From contig CP136064.1 in NCBI GenBank assembly GCA_032622095.1, positions 264,805,165 through 264,869,164 of the forward strand: a DNA stretch of 64,000 nucleotides, written 5' to 3'. Below are positions 54,193 to 64,000 of the stretch, in pieces. A program made the translations under genes and the position numbers. Each line of letters starts with the position of its first letter. Within the stretch, counting starts at the first letter, position 1. The notes under the pieces are model-generated. The model saw nothing but the letters and a program-made list of their open reading frames with translations, searched no databases and was not told where the DNA came from. Source of the stretch: Siphonodentalium dalli (lineage: Eukaryota > Mollusca > Scaphopoda > Gadilida > Siphonodentaliidae).

Positions 54193-54680
54193 ATAAACAA
54201 CATCGTGTGCCCCAACCTACGTCATAGAAAATAAGCATGTCGCATGTGCACCATTTTCCTGAAATTAGCATTTAAAAAGTTACCATGACGCAAGTGTTAT
54301 ATAATATATATAATATAAATATTATATGAGTCAAAGAAAACATATTCCTCAATGTTTTAGCATTATTTGCCTTTATTATTAATACCATATAATATGATGG
54401 AAGAATTTATTGATGCTCATGTATGTTTAGTATTGTTTGTATATATGTATATACGTTGTAGCATGTTGCAACTTCGATGTTGACTTTGCAAATAAACAAT
54501 TAAATTAACCAACATCATATAGCAAATTAGCAGGATCGCTTTACAAGTGTTATACACTGGTTACCAACCAAACATTCTACAAGAAAAAAAACCCCACACA
54601 TTTGAGCCGGCAAGGGGGCTTGTCGTGCTAATTTTGAATGTCTAATTGATCATGGCCTATTTGCGAACATATAGATACCA
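54193..54680. other. Intron DNA, nothing recognised
   Basis: An AT-only palindromic stretch is at about 54299-54328. No feature is otherwise recognised. Confidence 0.35.
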
Positions 54681-54689
54681 CAATAAGTA

Positions 54690-55140
54690 GCACCTCAGGT
54701 GTTGGAATACCCCCACGGTGCCAAATATAAACATTGGCAGGACAGAACCCAAATTTAGAATAAACAAAGAATGATAACTCTATGACTGAAAATGAAACAA
54801 CATCATTGGGCACTCATGCAGTCGTGATGGCAAACCTCCATACCAAACTGCATTCAGATCCGATAACCCATCGCTGAGATATCTGGGCGGACGTATAAAA
54901 TAAAAAATAAAAAATTCCAGATACGCAAATAAAAATAACTCCAGAATGAAAAACGCGAACATCGTAATTGCCCCTCTTTTGAAAGCAGTAATTATGGAGA
55001 ACACACCAAATTTCATTGAGATGTGATGGTAAATGGCTGATATCCGACCGGAGGGACAAGAAACAAGATTCCCAGATAAACACAGGATTACTCGAAAACC
55101 TCTCTAAAAACTCTGAAAATGGCAAGAACGTCATTTGTCC
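54690..55140 (-). repeat. Diverged tandem repeat of about 180 bp
   Basis: Two or three imperfect units share CCAAATTTCATTGAGAT / CCAAACTGCATTCAGAT, GCTGATATCCGACCG / CTGAGATATCTGGGCGG and AACTC(T/C)(A/G)GAATG or CTCTGAAAATGG. The logic (an AAATTTGG core with a following GATATC) resembles the internal units of the Helitrons, so this may be the relic of another. The 106-codon minus frame here is not supported as a gene. Confidence 0.45.
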
Positions 55141-55242
55141 CTCTTTTTAAAGTAAAGTAAAGTTTCTTTTAAAATATGGGTGTGGGGGTAAATCACGGCA
55201 TGTGATATTAAAATAATGATGTGCGTATGATTATTTTTTCAG

Positions 55243-55464
55243 AAGACAAATCATGTGAACAGAATGAACAAACAGTAGCATGTAATGGGAATTTCACAAG
55301 TTATTCAGTCGGAGACAGGCAGTTGTGCACCAAACAGGTGGATGAACGGCTCAGCTGGTTCGACGCAGAGGCTAACTGCAATCAGAGTGGCGCACACCTC
55401 TTCAGAATCGACAGTCCCGAGATACTAGATTGGTTCTTCGACAGGACTAAAGACCAATTTGGAT
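55243..55464 (+). CDS. C-type lectin domain exon of the PAN-CTLD protein
   Basis: This 222-bp exon lies between acceptor TTATTTTTTCAG and donor GTAAGT. It enters in phase 1 and exits in phase 1, so it joins in frame to 31530-31848 (completing a Glu codon). It encodes EDKSCEQNEQTVACNGNFTS and TKQVDERLSWFDAEANCNQS, then GAHLFRIDSPEILDWFF. The W..A...C...G.HL..I..P pattern is the first half of a C-type lectin fold. The second half (the WIGL region, the sugar-specificity loop and the last Cys pair) is not seen in the remaining 8.5 kb and must lie beyond the right edge. Such proteins act as secreted or membrane pattern-recognition or adhesion molecules. Ligand specificity cannot be judged from this half. 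Confidence 0.88.
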
Positions 55465-56540
55465 GTAAGTGTACGCTGTATATATGTCAAGTTTTCGTGA
55501 TATTTTTGCAGGCATCTCGTCATAGAAAACCATATGGTGCCAGAATATGAACATCAAAATGCGTATACAATGCAATGGAACTTTCCACAGTTGTCAATCA
55601 AATAATTATTAGCAGATATATTTCAACCAATCAGCGACTGAGCCGGTCGGTTACTGCAATGAAAATTCTTTGTTCACCCTAATTTTGATATCCGGGCATA
55701 CTTTCAGTGTTAAATCGTCTATATTCAAACAACTTTTTTGTTGTCAAATCATCATGTACTGAAATTTATATTTACGCCATGATATTGGAAATTCATCCAT
55801 GATTATAACACTGTTTTTCATTTTGAGAAATGTTTCACAATTAAAGGCGAAAAGAATGCATATAAGTAAAAGAATGGGATGTGTCTCGGGGAAAACTGAA
55901 TTTGTTATATTATTTAGGCCATAACATTGCGGACGCGTCACGAAAAGTCCCCTGAAATCCGAGTTGAGCTTTCTGAGTTAAACCTTTTTTACACCTTTTT
56001 TTCCATATAAAAAAAAACTAAATATTTTATTTTTCACAATCATGGAAATAATTGGATGCTGTAGCACTTTTCTAGCCTATACGTATACAAAGGGCACTCG
56101 ATATTGTCCAATACATAATTCTCGAACCAGAGATACCAATTTAAACTTGGACTTCGAATGTATTTCGCAGATATGGAAATGAAATAACATAATGACCCAA
56201 AAAAATTGCGATTTTTTCAGGCAAACTGTCGTATTTGATGTTGGATTTCTAGGGCCACCAGAATTGGTATGGTTCAACATGGGCTGTTCGGTGTCGTTTG
56301 GGGATGGGAAGTTAGGGGCCACCAGAACTGATAAATCCTTGTTCCTTTAAATTTATAGTAGGCATCACGTGATCCACGTAATCTAAAGGTGTGGTTTGAA
56401 GTGGCAAACTCTGAGCTTGGGGTGGAGGTTGTGCCTCGAAAATTGGAAAACAAAAAGAAAGAAATAGATAACAGAAAACAATATTAAACGCCCGGTTTAA
56501 AACGCCCGGTTTAAAACAAAACACGGGACGTATTATGCTA
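55465..56540. other. Intron DNA with a small dispersed repeat
   Basis: GCAGGCATCTCGTCATAGAAAACC followed by GGTGCCAGAATATGAAC (55507-55566) matches 24083-24142. A GGGCCACCAGAA motif is repeated at 56252 and 56317, and CGCCCGGTTTAAAA is duplicated at about 56488-56516. There is no further lectin exon. Confidence 0.45.
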
Positions 56541-56544
56541 TAGG

Positions 56545-56840
56545 TCAGTCCGCCTGTCCGTCCGTTCGCTTTTGGTTTCCGGATGATAACTTTAGAGAGT
56601 CTCAACTGAATGGAATTAAATTTGTTATGTGGGTTTACTGGCAAAAATACAGTTCAATTTCGAATTGGGGTTCCGTACGCCAATTTTCACCAGAGTTATG
56701 GCCATTTTTGTTGGAATTTGCACTCAATTTTCGTATCCGGGTGATAACTTTAGTAAGTATGTACTGAATGGAATTAAATTTTTTATGAGTTTACTGGCCC
56801 AGAATACAGGTGAAGTTCGAATTGGGTTGCCAGTGCTCAA
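56545..56840 (+). repeat. Two-unit diverged tandem repeat
   Basis: Copies share TTTCCGGATGATAACTTTAG / TATCCGGGTGATAACTTTAG, ACTGAATGGAATTAAATTTG / ACTGAATGGAATTAAATTTT, TTTACTGGC and TTCGAATTGGG. The period is about 170 bp. A preceding GTCCGCCTGTCCGTCCG is like the microsatellite at the start of the Helitrons. Confidence 0.6.
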
Positions 56841-57239
56841 GCTTTGTGTATAATGTGGAAAAATGTGGCAATAATCCACTTTTATCCAACCACGTTTATT
56901 ATACCAAATAGAGAATAGCATATAGCGTCGGAACTACGCGCCATCGTCAATATTTACTTCTTAATTCGGGACGAATGAATCAGGATAAACAAACGACAAT
57001 CATTATGAACGTAATACATGTATGGGAACGACGCTATATGATGCCCATTTGGAGAAAAAACAACATTGATCAAGAGTTCTCTTTGTTCGCATCAAATTTC
57101 TCCAGCGGTGTGTTACCACATCACTACACCGTAGACAACACAGGGTCACCCTACTAAGCCTTAGTAACACTTGCAAATAGGTCAATCTCCCCGATTGACA
57201 CAGGTACGAAACTTAAATACAATTTACATACATAGGCGC

Positions 57240-57450
57240 TGATTATATCTAATGTATAAAGAATTAATTCTACCTCTAATGGACTACGGCGATGTAGTTT
57301 GGGGGGAAATGCACTCGATTACCTTCTCAGGAATTTAGACTAATGTATCAAGATACTGCTTGCACTGTATGTCACGAAGGTCTTATGCGTTCTGTTTCAT
57401 ATACTAGTGTACTCAATGAACATGTTTGGAGCACTTGATATCACTATTAA
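57240..57450 (+). pseudogene. LINE reverse-transcriptase fragment
   Basis: The plus strand reads LYKELILPLMDYGDVVWG, the LxPxxDYGdvVW motif that follows the catalytic region in many non-LTR reverse transcriptases. With frameshifts, pieces of the downstream helix region follow. It is broken and short. Confidence 0.6.
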
Positions 57451-57454
57451 AGAT

Positions 57455-57600
57455 ACATAGTCCGAATTAACGCACCTAAATGACCATTTCTTCGGCTTCG
57501 GGGTTAAAAAAAATATTTTATTCGAGTCGAGGAACCCATCCATCAAAGCTCATTAACTAATGATACGATCGGGGTCATCGAATCTGATCTTTAAGGCGCC
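57455..57600 (+). repeat. Dispersed repeat family R-C, 5' part
   Basis: ATAGTCCGAATTAACGCACC, GGCTTCGGGGTTAAAAA and ATTCGAGTCGAGGAACCC match the start of the 37840 copy. A stub of the family's 3' end is found at about 58370-58400. Confidence 0.6.
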
Positions 57601-58480
57601 TGAATGCTTTATTTTCATAATTCAATTGAACATGGAGAAGCACATACACCAAATAACTTACTGTCTTGGATCTATGAGAGGAGGTTTTATTTTATCATAA
57701 CGCTGCATGAGTTAAAATTTGTTAATTGCATAATACAACATCATTCCCACATATATTATAATGAAAAATAAAGCGGTCACAATTATTCCAGCTCAAATGT
57801 AACCATTGTGGGTATGTATATGCTAGTCCACACAAGCAGAGAGCAATCATCTGGAAAATGGGCTACAGTGTTAAGAGATATGGTGGTCAGTTTTAATTTT
57901 TTATGAATATATATGACACAGAACTCATCTTAGCCCAATTTTTTATTGACCAACAGGCCAGACAAGAGCATTCTCGAATATAGGAAATTATCCATGGGTA
58001 GTTAGTTGCCTTTCTAAATGAAACTAATCATTAAATTTCACGAATCAAGAATAATTAAGTCTCCTCGCAGCATGCTCTTCGAATATGATATCATGGATAT
58101 ATGAACAAAACTTTTAAAAACAATTTATTTTACAAAAGTTCTTGGTGCCTGAAAACAGTGAAATTTTTAATATTTTCCAAGCCATAAAAGTGAAGTAAAT
58201 AAAGTAATACTTTCCAACAGGTTTATAGTTCTTAAATATTGTGTCACCATAATGCTTCCACCAAATTTCAAAAACAAATTCCTGATAGATTTTAAGAAAA
58301 TCCATTTTGAAATACCACGAATTTATTTTTACAAAACGTGCGTCTGGCCCTTAACGTAATCATACGTGGACAATCGAATCGGATTGTGTACCTTTAATAT
58401 TAGGTAATATTCCTTTTACCGGAAGTTATTCCGTTTTCGATTCCAGAATTGCAATGAATACAAATGTCGCAATATTTGAT
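57601..58480. other. Intron DNA, nothing recognised
   Basis: No supported gene. The 63-codon minus frame at 58114-58305 has no motif. Confidence 0.4.
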
Positions 58481-58714
58481 GAGGACCCGATCATCGTGTT
58501 CGTAATGAGGACCCGTTCATCGTGTTCGTAATGAGGACCCGATCACCGTGTTCGCAACGAGGACCCGATCATCGTGTTCGTAATGAGGACCCGATCATCG
58601 TGTTCGTAATGAGGACCCGATCATCGTGTTCGTAACGAGGACCCGATCACCGTGTTCGTAATGAGGACCCGATCATCGTGTTCGTAATGAGGACCCGATC
58701 ATCGTGTTCGTAAT
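58481..58714 (+). repeat. 26-bp minisatellite, nine copies
   Basis: There are exactly nine head-to-tail copies of GAGGACCCGATCATCGTGTT followed by CGTAAT, with one- or two-base variants (TTCATC, ATCACC, GCAAC). It abuts the 22-bp array without a gap. Confidence 0.97.
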
Positions 58715-60570
58715 GCATCTTTCTGGGACATATAATGCGTCTTCCTGTGACATATAATGCGTCTTTCTGGGACATATAATGCGTCTTTCTGGGACATATA
58801 ATGCGTCTTTCTGGGACATATACTGTGTCTTTCTGGGACATATAATGTGTCTTCCTGGGACATATAATGTGTCTTTCTGTGACATATACTGTGTCTTTCT
58901 GGGACATATAATGTGTCTTCCTGGGACATATAATGTGTCTTTCTGTGACATATAATGTGTCTTTCTGGGACATATAATGCGTTTTTCTGGGACATATAAT
59001 GTGTCTTTCTGGGACATATAATGCGTCTTTCTGGGACATATAATGCGTCTTTCTGGGACATATATTGTGTCTTCCTGTGACATATACTGTGTCTTTCTGG
59101 GACATATGTGTCTTTCTGGGACATATAATTCGTCTTTTTGGGACATATACTGCGTCTTTCTGGGACATATAATGCGTCTTTCTGGGACATATAATGTGTC
59201 TTTCTGGGACATATAATGTGTCTTTCTGTGACATATAATGTGTCTCATATAATGCGTCTTTCTGGGACACATACTGCGTCTTTCTGGGACATATAATGCG
59301 TCTTTCTGGGACATATAATGTGTCTTTCTGGGACATATAATGTGTCTTTCTGGGATATACTGCGTCTTTCTGGGACATATAATGCGTCTTTCTGTGACAT
59401 ATAATGCGTCTTTCTGGGACATATAATGTGTCTTTCTGGGACATATAATGTGTCTTCCTGGGACATATAATGTGTCTTTCTGTGACATATAATGTGTCTT
59501 TCTGGGACATATAATGCGTTTTTGCTGGGACATATAATGTGTCTTTCTGGGACATATAATGCGTCTTTCTGGGACATATAATGTGTCTTCCTGGGACATA
59601 TATTGTGTCTTCCTGTGACATATACTGTGTATTTCTGGGACATATGTGTCTTTCTGGGACATATAATTCGTCTTTCTGGGACATATACTGCGTCTTTCTG
59701 GGACATATAATGCGTCTTTCTGGGACATATAATGTTTCTTTCTGGGACATATGTGTCTTTCTGGGACATATAATGTGTCTTCCTGTGACATATAATGTGT
59801 CTTTCTGTGACATATAATGTGTCTTTCTGGGACATATAATGCGTCTTTCTGAGACATATAATGTGTCTTTCTGGGACATATAATTCGTCTTTGTGGGGCA
59901 TAATGTGTATTCCTGTGTCTTTCTGGGACATATAATGTGTTTTCCTGGCACATATAATGCGTTTTTCTGGGACATATAATGCGTCTTTCTGTGACATATA
60001 ATGCGTCTTCCTGTGACATATGTGTCTTTCTGGGACATATAATGTGTCTTTCTGGGACATATACTGCGTCTTTCTGAGACATATAATGTGTCTTTCTGTG
60101 ACATATAATGCGTCTTTCTGAGACATATAATGTGTCTTTCCGGGACATATAATGCGTCTTTCTGGGACATATAATGCGTCTTTCTGGGACATATAATGTG
60201 TCTTTCTGGGACATATAATGTGTCTTTTTGTGACATACATGTATAATGCATCTTTCTGGGACATATAATGCGTCTTTCTGGGACATATAATGTGTCTTTC
60301 TGGGACATATAATATGTCTTCCTGGGACATAATTGTCTTTCTGGGACATATAATTTGTCTTCCTGTGACATATGTGTCTTTCTGGGACATATAATGTGTC
60401 TTTCTGGGACATATAATGCGTCTTTCTGGGACATATCATGCGTCTTTCTGGGACATATAATGCGTCTTTCTGTGACATATAATGCGTCTTTCTGGGACAT
60501 ATAATGTGTCTTCCTGTGACATATAATGTGTCTTTCTGGGACATATAATGCGTCTTTCTGTGACATATAA
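58715..60570 (+). repeat. 22-bp minisatellite, about 84 copies
   Basis: The unit GCGTCTTTCTGGGACATATA plus AT occurs with variants GTGTC, TTCC and TGTGACATA. Some units are shortened by two or more bases (for example near 59105 and 59645). Because 22 is not a multiple of three and the complement of the unit has no stop in any frame, minus-strand frames of up to 666 codons run through it. These are a property of the repeat, not evidence of a gene. Confidence 0.97.
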
Positions 60571-60891
60571 TGCTCATAGAAAGATAGTCTAGGTATTTGT
60601 CGACCTGTTGATACCGGGAACAAATAAAAAGCGAATATTATAACCAAGAAATCGCGGGAGTATCGATACCGTTCAATCCGAACTCCGTTGTATGTTACGA
60701 GTTCATCGAGTCATTTAACAAACCATAACAGCCCATATGATTACATAATCATCTGTTGCCATCAACAGTTTTCAGCAGCAACAACAACTAACCACAATTA
60801 TATGAAACTAATTTATGTTTTAACTCGTTTCACCTCGAACAAACATAAATGATTTATAGAATAACAACTACGCATTATAGAAACGAATGTT
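60571..60891. other. Intron DNA, nothing recognised
   Basis: No feature is seen. A CAACAACAACTA run is at about 60780. Confidence 0.35.
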
Positions 60892-61276
60892 TTAACCCTT
60901 TACCCAACAAACCGGCCAAACCCGGCCAAATAAAGCTTCAACAGCCTAAAATATCTTTGGTCTGTCTCAATAGAACCATACAAATATGGATATCATTGGA
61001 ACCGGCTCATTGACCACATTGTGATGGTTACAGTTATGCCCTGTGCCAATGCATTATCTTATATATGCGAGTCGACCATAGGTCGCCTCGCATATATAAG
61101 AGAATGCATTGGCCTTTAACACTTTTTACCATTTGTTCTTACATTCTTTAACAATTTTATAATTTGTAATGTGTTAAGCCAATGCATTCTCTTATATATG
61201 CGAGGCGACCTATGGTCGACTCGCATATATAAGAGAATGCATTGGCACAGGGCCGTTCTGTTGGGTAAAGGGTTAA
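60892..61276. mobile_element. TTAA-flanked MITE with two hairpins, copy 2
   Basis: TTAA at 60892-60895 and 61273-61276, with TIRs CCCTTTACCCAACA. The hairpins are 61045-61113 and 61178-61246. Nearly identical to 5808-6207 and in the same orientation. Confidence 0.9.
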
Positions 61277-62329
61277 TCTAGATATTCAGGTCAACGTCAT
61301 TTGCTTCAAATAAATTGTGCACATCATCATGTATATATTGTTATCATTATTTTATCACAAAAAGACCTGTAATCCTATAAACATGTATCATACAATGAAA
61401 CGAACTTTTGCAATATATAGTCGCATATGTATTGATGATCAACCTTTTCAAAAGCCAATATAATCGAATAATTATCTACTTTACTAAATTTGGGTGGGAT
61501 GGTGGACCAACACACAGGTACATGTAAAAAATATTTTATTACTTAATATAAAAAGAAAGGTATGCCATTCTGGCGGCCATATTCAAATTTGGTTTGGCGC
61601 CTTGGCCGGTGGGGGTTAATCTGCACCCATTTAATTCGGGTAAACGGCTAATTATACAATAACTTACGTATACAAACAGGATAATGTACGACGACCACTT
61701 CATAAATTATGTTGCTTATATTCTTATTCCAATAAAAAGTGTAGTTGATACATTAGATGATTTTATATAAGTGACTAGACAATATTTTGTCCGTAATGTT
61801 CACAGTGAATTGTAGCTGTCAGCTGATTGGCTGAAATAAAAAATACTTCTTTATGTTTTTTCCGCATGTCACCTGACTTGTGTTTGTAAATAAGACGGCA
61901 TGCTGTCAAAAATGGACGCTCGAAGTTGCATCCCGGAAATAAGTTCAAATTTCCCGCAAATAATCCACAAATAGCTCCGCCAATCGGTGAACATCAATAA
62001 ATTCACTGCGGTCTCGCGATGTAATGCGAATGGATCCCCGATCAATCTACAATGTTTTGTCGTTGAAAACAGTTATTAATACCAAATATTGTCAAATTCA
62101 AAAAGCGAGGGCACAAGGTTGCACAATTCGCATATTAATCTGTTTGTTAGCGTAAGTCATCAAACATGTTGCCATTTATCCGAACAAAATTGGTGCACAT
62201 TAACTCCTATACACGGCCGCATCAACAATGGCTACTCAATATCACCCCCACAGTGACCCACCTTCAGTGGTAATATTAATATAAAACAAAAATGTTGCAA
62301 GCACCTGTGGGCCAACCGTGCACCTAAGA
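61277..62329. other. Intron DNA, nothing recognised
   Basis: No repeat family or exon is recognised. The stretch 61560-61630 and 61860-62050 is somewhat richer in GC than the surroundings but has no open frame of note. Confidence 0.4.
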
Positions 62330-62709
62330 AGGGCCCTGTGCCAATGCATTCTCTTATATATGCGAGTCGACCATAGGTCGCCTCGCATATATAAGAGAAT
62401 GCATTGGCTTAACACATTAAAAATTATAAAATTGTTAAAGAATGTAAGAAAAAATGGTAAAAAGTGTTAAAAAAAGGATTTTTTTAGGCCAATGCATTCT
62501 CTTATATATGCGAGGCGACCTATGGTCGACTCGCATATATAAGAGAATGCATTGGCACAGGGCATAACTGTAACCATCACAATGTGGTCAAGGAGCCGGT
62601 TCCAATGATATCCATATTTGTATGGTTCTATTGAGACAGACCGAAGATATTTTAGGCTGTTGAAGCTTTATTTGGCCGGTTTTGGCCGGTTTGTTGGGTA
62701 AAGGGTTAA
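62330..62709. mobile_element. TTAA MITE with two hairpins, copy 3, inverted and left-truncated
   Basis: The right end is complete (GTTTGTTGGGTAAAGGG, then TTAA at 62706-62709). The left end stops abruptly just outside the hairpin (GGCCCTGTG), missing the CCGTTCTGTTGGGTAAAGGG end. The hairpins are 62340-62408 and 62488-62556. The orientation is opposite to copies 1 and 2. Confidence 0.88.
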
Positions 62710-63300
62710 AGCACACTTTAGAACAATCGAGAAACCCGTGCTGAATCTATTCAATATAAATCAACGCTTATCAAGCGTGAACCACTGTCGCCAATCACCC
62801 AGATATGCCCCATCGATTTAACCCACGTCGATCTAATATTTTCCATTAACACCCTTATCTCCAAATAATTCTTCGTTGAACTTCAGTAAAGTAATTTCGA
62901 ACGTGATGAGATATTATTATTTTCATAAGTATTTTCAAAAGTAAAATAGACACACATGATGGAAAAGAAGTTACATATCTCGCACCTATACATGTATATT
63001 AATTTAACATATAACTTATTAATAACAAGTCCCCGGTGACAAGAAATATGTTGGTTATATCTGAATCGATACAGGGAAAAGATACAACATCATTAGCGAT
63101 ATCTTATGTTCTATGCACACAATTACACAATGCCATTACCCGACATACTTGGACCCATCCCACCTCGCGGGAGCAATAAGCGGCTACGTGAAACGACAGT
63201 CATATGTGAATTAAAATGGGATGGATATATAAATGATTGCCGGAAACGACTCACAATCCCACACGCTTGATGTCGAATCCGGTTCAGGATGTACAAGAAA
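62710..63300. other. Intron or intergenic DNA, nothing recognised
   Basis: A short frame from the ATG at about 63131 (MPLPDILGPIPPRG) has no recognisable domain or splice context. Confidence 0.35.
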
Positions 63301-63688
63301 ACCATAGTCAGAAATGGTAACACCACCAAGATCATATTATTAGCCATAAATATAAATTATAATATAAAATATATTGGTTACATGAATGCACCGCCTCAGA
63401 ATTCCGTTAAAACAACTAATCCTTCAAATTATTACAAAAAACTACGGCTTATTACTGCAGGTTTCTCATTCACCACACCAGAAAACTTCTAAATGCGGAT
63501 CAAAAATCGGAGGTATTATGTTCCCGCCAAGAGTGCATGGCGCAGCCATTGTTCATACCTAAACGTCGAAAGCAATTAACGCGGTCATAATGTTACATCC
63601 AGCGAATACAGACCCCACGAAAACCCGAAATATGTTGTCCTGCGAGATATCCCATCGCTTTAGCTCAATTTGCCTTCCTACAATATCC
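63301..63688 (+). repeat. Dispersed repeat D1, copy B
   Basis: Direct copy of 642-1050. See that entry. Confidence 0.75.
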
Positions 63689-63694
63689 ATAAAC

Positions 63695-64000
63695 AAGATC
63701 ATATAGTATATACCAACGATTTTAATTATAGAATATAAAATATATTGGTTTCGCGAATGACCAACTCAGAATTCCGTCAATAACAACCAGCACCTAATTA
63801 ACGAACCGGCGGCCGACTCGGCCGTCTCGAACAACAACTATCAGTGAGCTGCAGAACGAAAAATATCTATAAAAGTTGAAATATAAGACTATCTTTTAAA
63901 TATTTTTTTGGTAATTGACATAGCTTGTCACAAACCAAAAATCAACATTATTGACATAATAATGTAAAGGACAATAAACGAAATTGAAATTCACAACCAC
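63695..64000 (+). repeat. Dispersed repeat D2
   Basis: Inverted copy of 25215-25525. It continues directly from D1 and its first ~90 bp are a diverged duplicate of part of D1. It is cut by the window edge. Confidence 0.75.

Noticed and set aside
54814..55134. 106-codon minus-strand frame rich in Phe and Ile
   Set aside because: It coincides with a diverged tandem repeat, and hydrophobic content is expected from AT-rich sequence. No splice sites or motif support it.
58647..60647. Minus-strand open frames of 666, 634 and 381 codons
   Set aside because: They run through a 22-bp minisatellite whose complement lacks stops in all frames. Overlapping frames have the same composition, so none is evidence of a protein gene.

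Overview
The window looks like nuclear DNA from a repeat-rich marine invertebrate, most likely a mollusc. The evidence is spliceosomal exons with clean GT-AG borders, introns of 5 to 23 kb, AT-rich non-coding DNA full of DNA transposons, Helitrons, LINE debris and satellites, and the domain order of one gene. There is no bacterial-style gene packing, and almost all long open frames fall inside repeats.

Two host genes are supported, arranged head to head. (1) On the minus strand, four exons (25576-25672, 19596-19732, 13845-14739, 3465-3632) join in phase. They encode a signal peptide, a family 2 carbohydrate-binding module (CBM2), a Thr/Pro/Ala linker of about 47 five-residue repeats, and the start of a glycoside hydrolase family 9 (GH9) endo-beta-1,4-glucanase. 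The start-codon exon was not found, and the rest of the catalytic domain lies beyond the left edge. A secreted CBM2-linker-GH9 cellulase is known from herbivorous molluscs, which is the best taxonomic hint here. (2) On the plus strand, exons 31530-31848 and 55243-55464 join in phase and encode a signal peptide, a PAN/apple domain and the first half of a C-type lectin domain. The remainder is off the right edge. The 5' ends are about 5.9 kb apart.

Repeats fill nearly everything else. From 1 to 5 kb there are LINE remnants, a hAT MITE with an 8-bp target duplication, and a short mariner-type MITE. From 5 to 10.5 kb a diverged tandem repeat is interrupted by a TTAA-flanked MITE and six head-to-tail non-autonomous Helitrons. 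From 11 to 19 kb there are foldback elements, hairpin elements, a deleted hAT that keeps a BED finger, and an array of dyad-symmetric units. From 20.9 to 22.1 kb there is a poly(A)-tailed retroposed element. From 26 to 33 kb there are two copies of a poly-G-ended hAT-like element. From 39.7 to 41.9 kb there is a decayed Tc1-type transposon with hairpins in its terminal repeats. From 42.8 to 46.2 kb five more Helitrons lie in the opposite orientation. From 47.1 to 53.1 kb a 164-bp satellite is enclosed by transposon-like inverted repeats and contains an inversion. From 58.5 to 60.6 kb there are 26-bp and 22-bp minisatellites. From 60.9 to 62.7 kb there are two more TTAA MITEs.

The most unusual signals are the satellite amplified inside a TIR element; a 69-bp hairpin shared by TTAA MITEs, free-standing pairs and the Tc1-type element; tandem Helitrons carrying many TCAAGGTCA nuclear-receptor-type motifs; and a MITE that has captured a Helitron-Helitron junction. 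All coordinates were read by eye from the sequence, and no database search was run.
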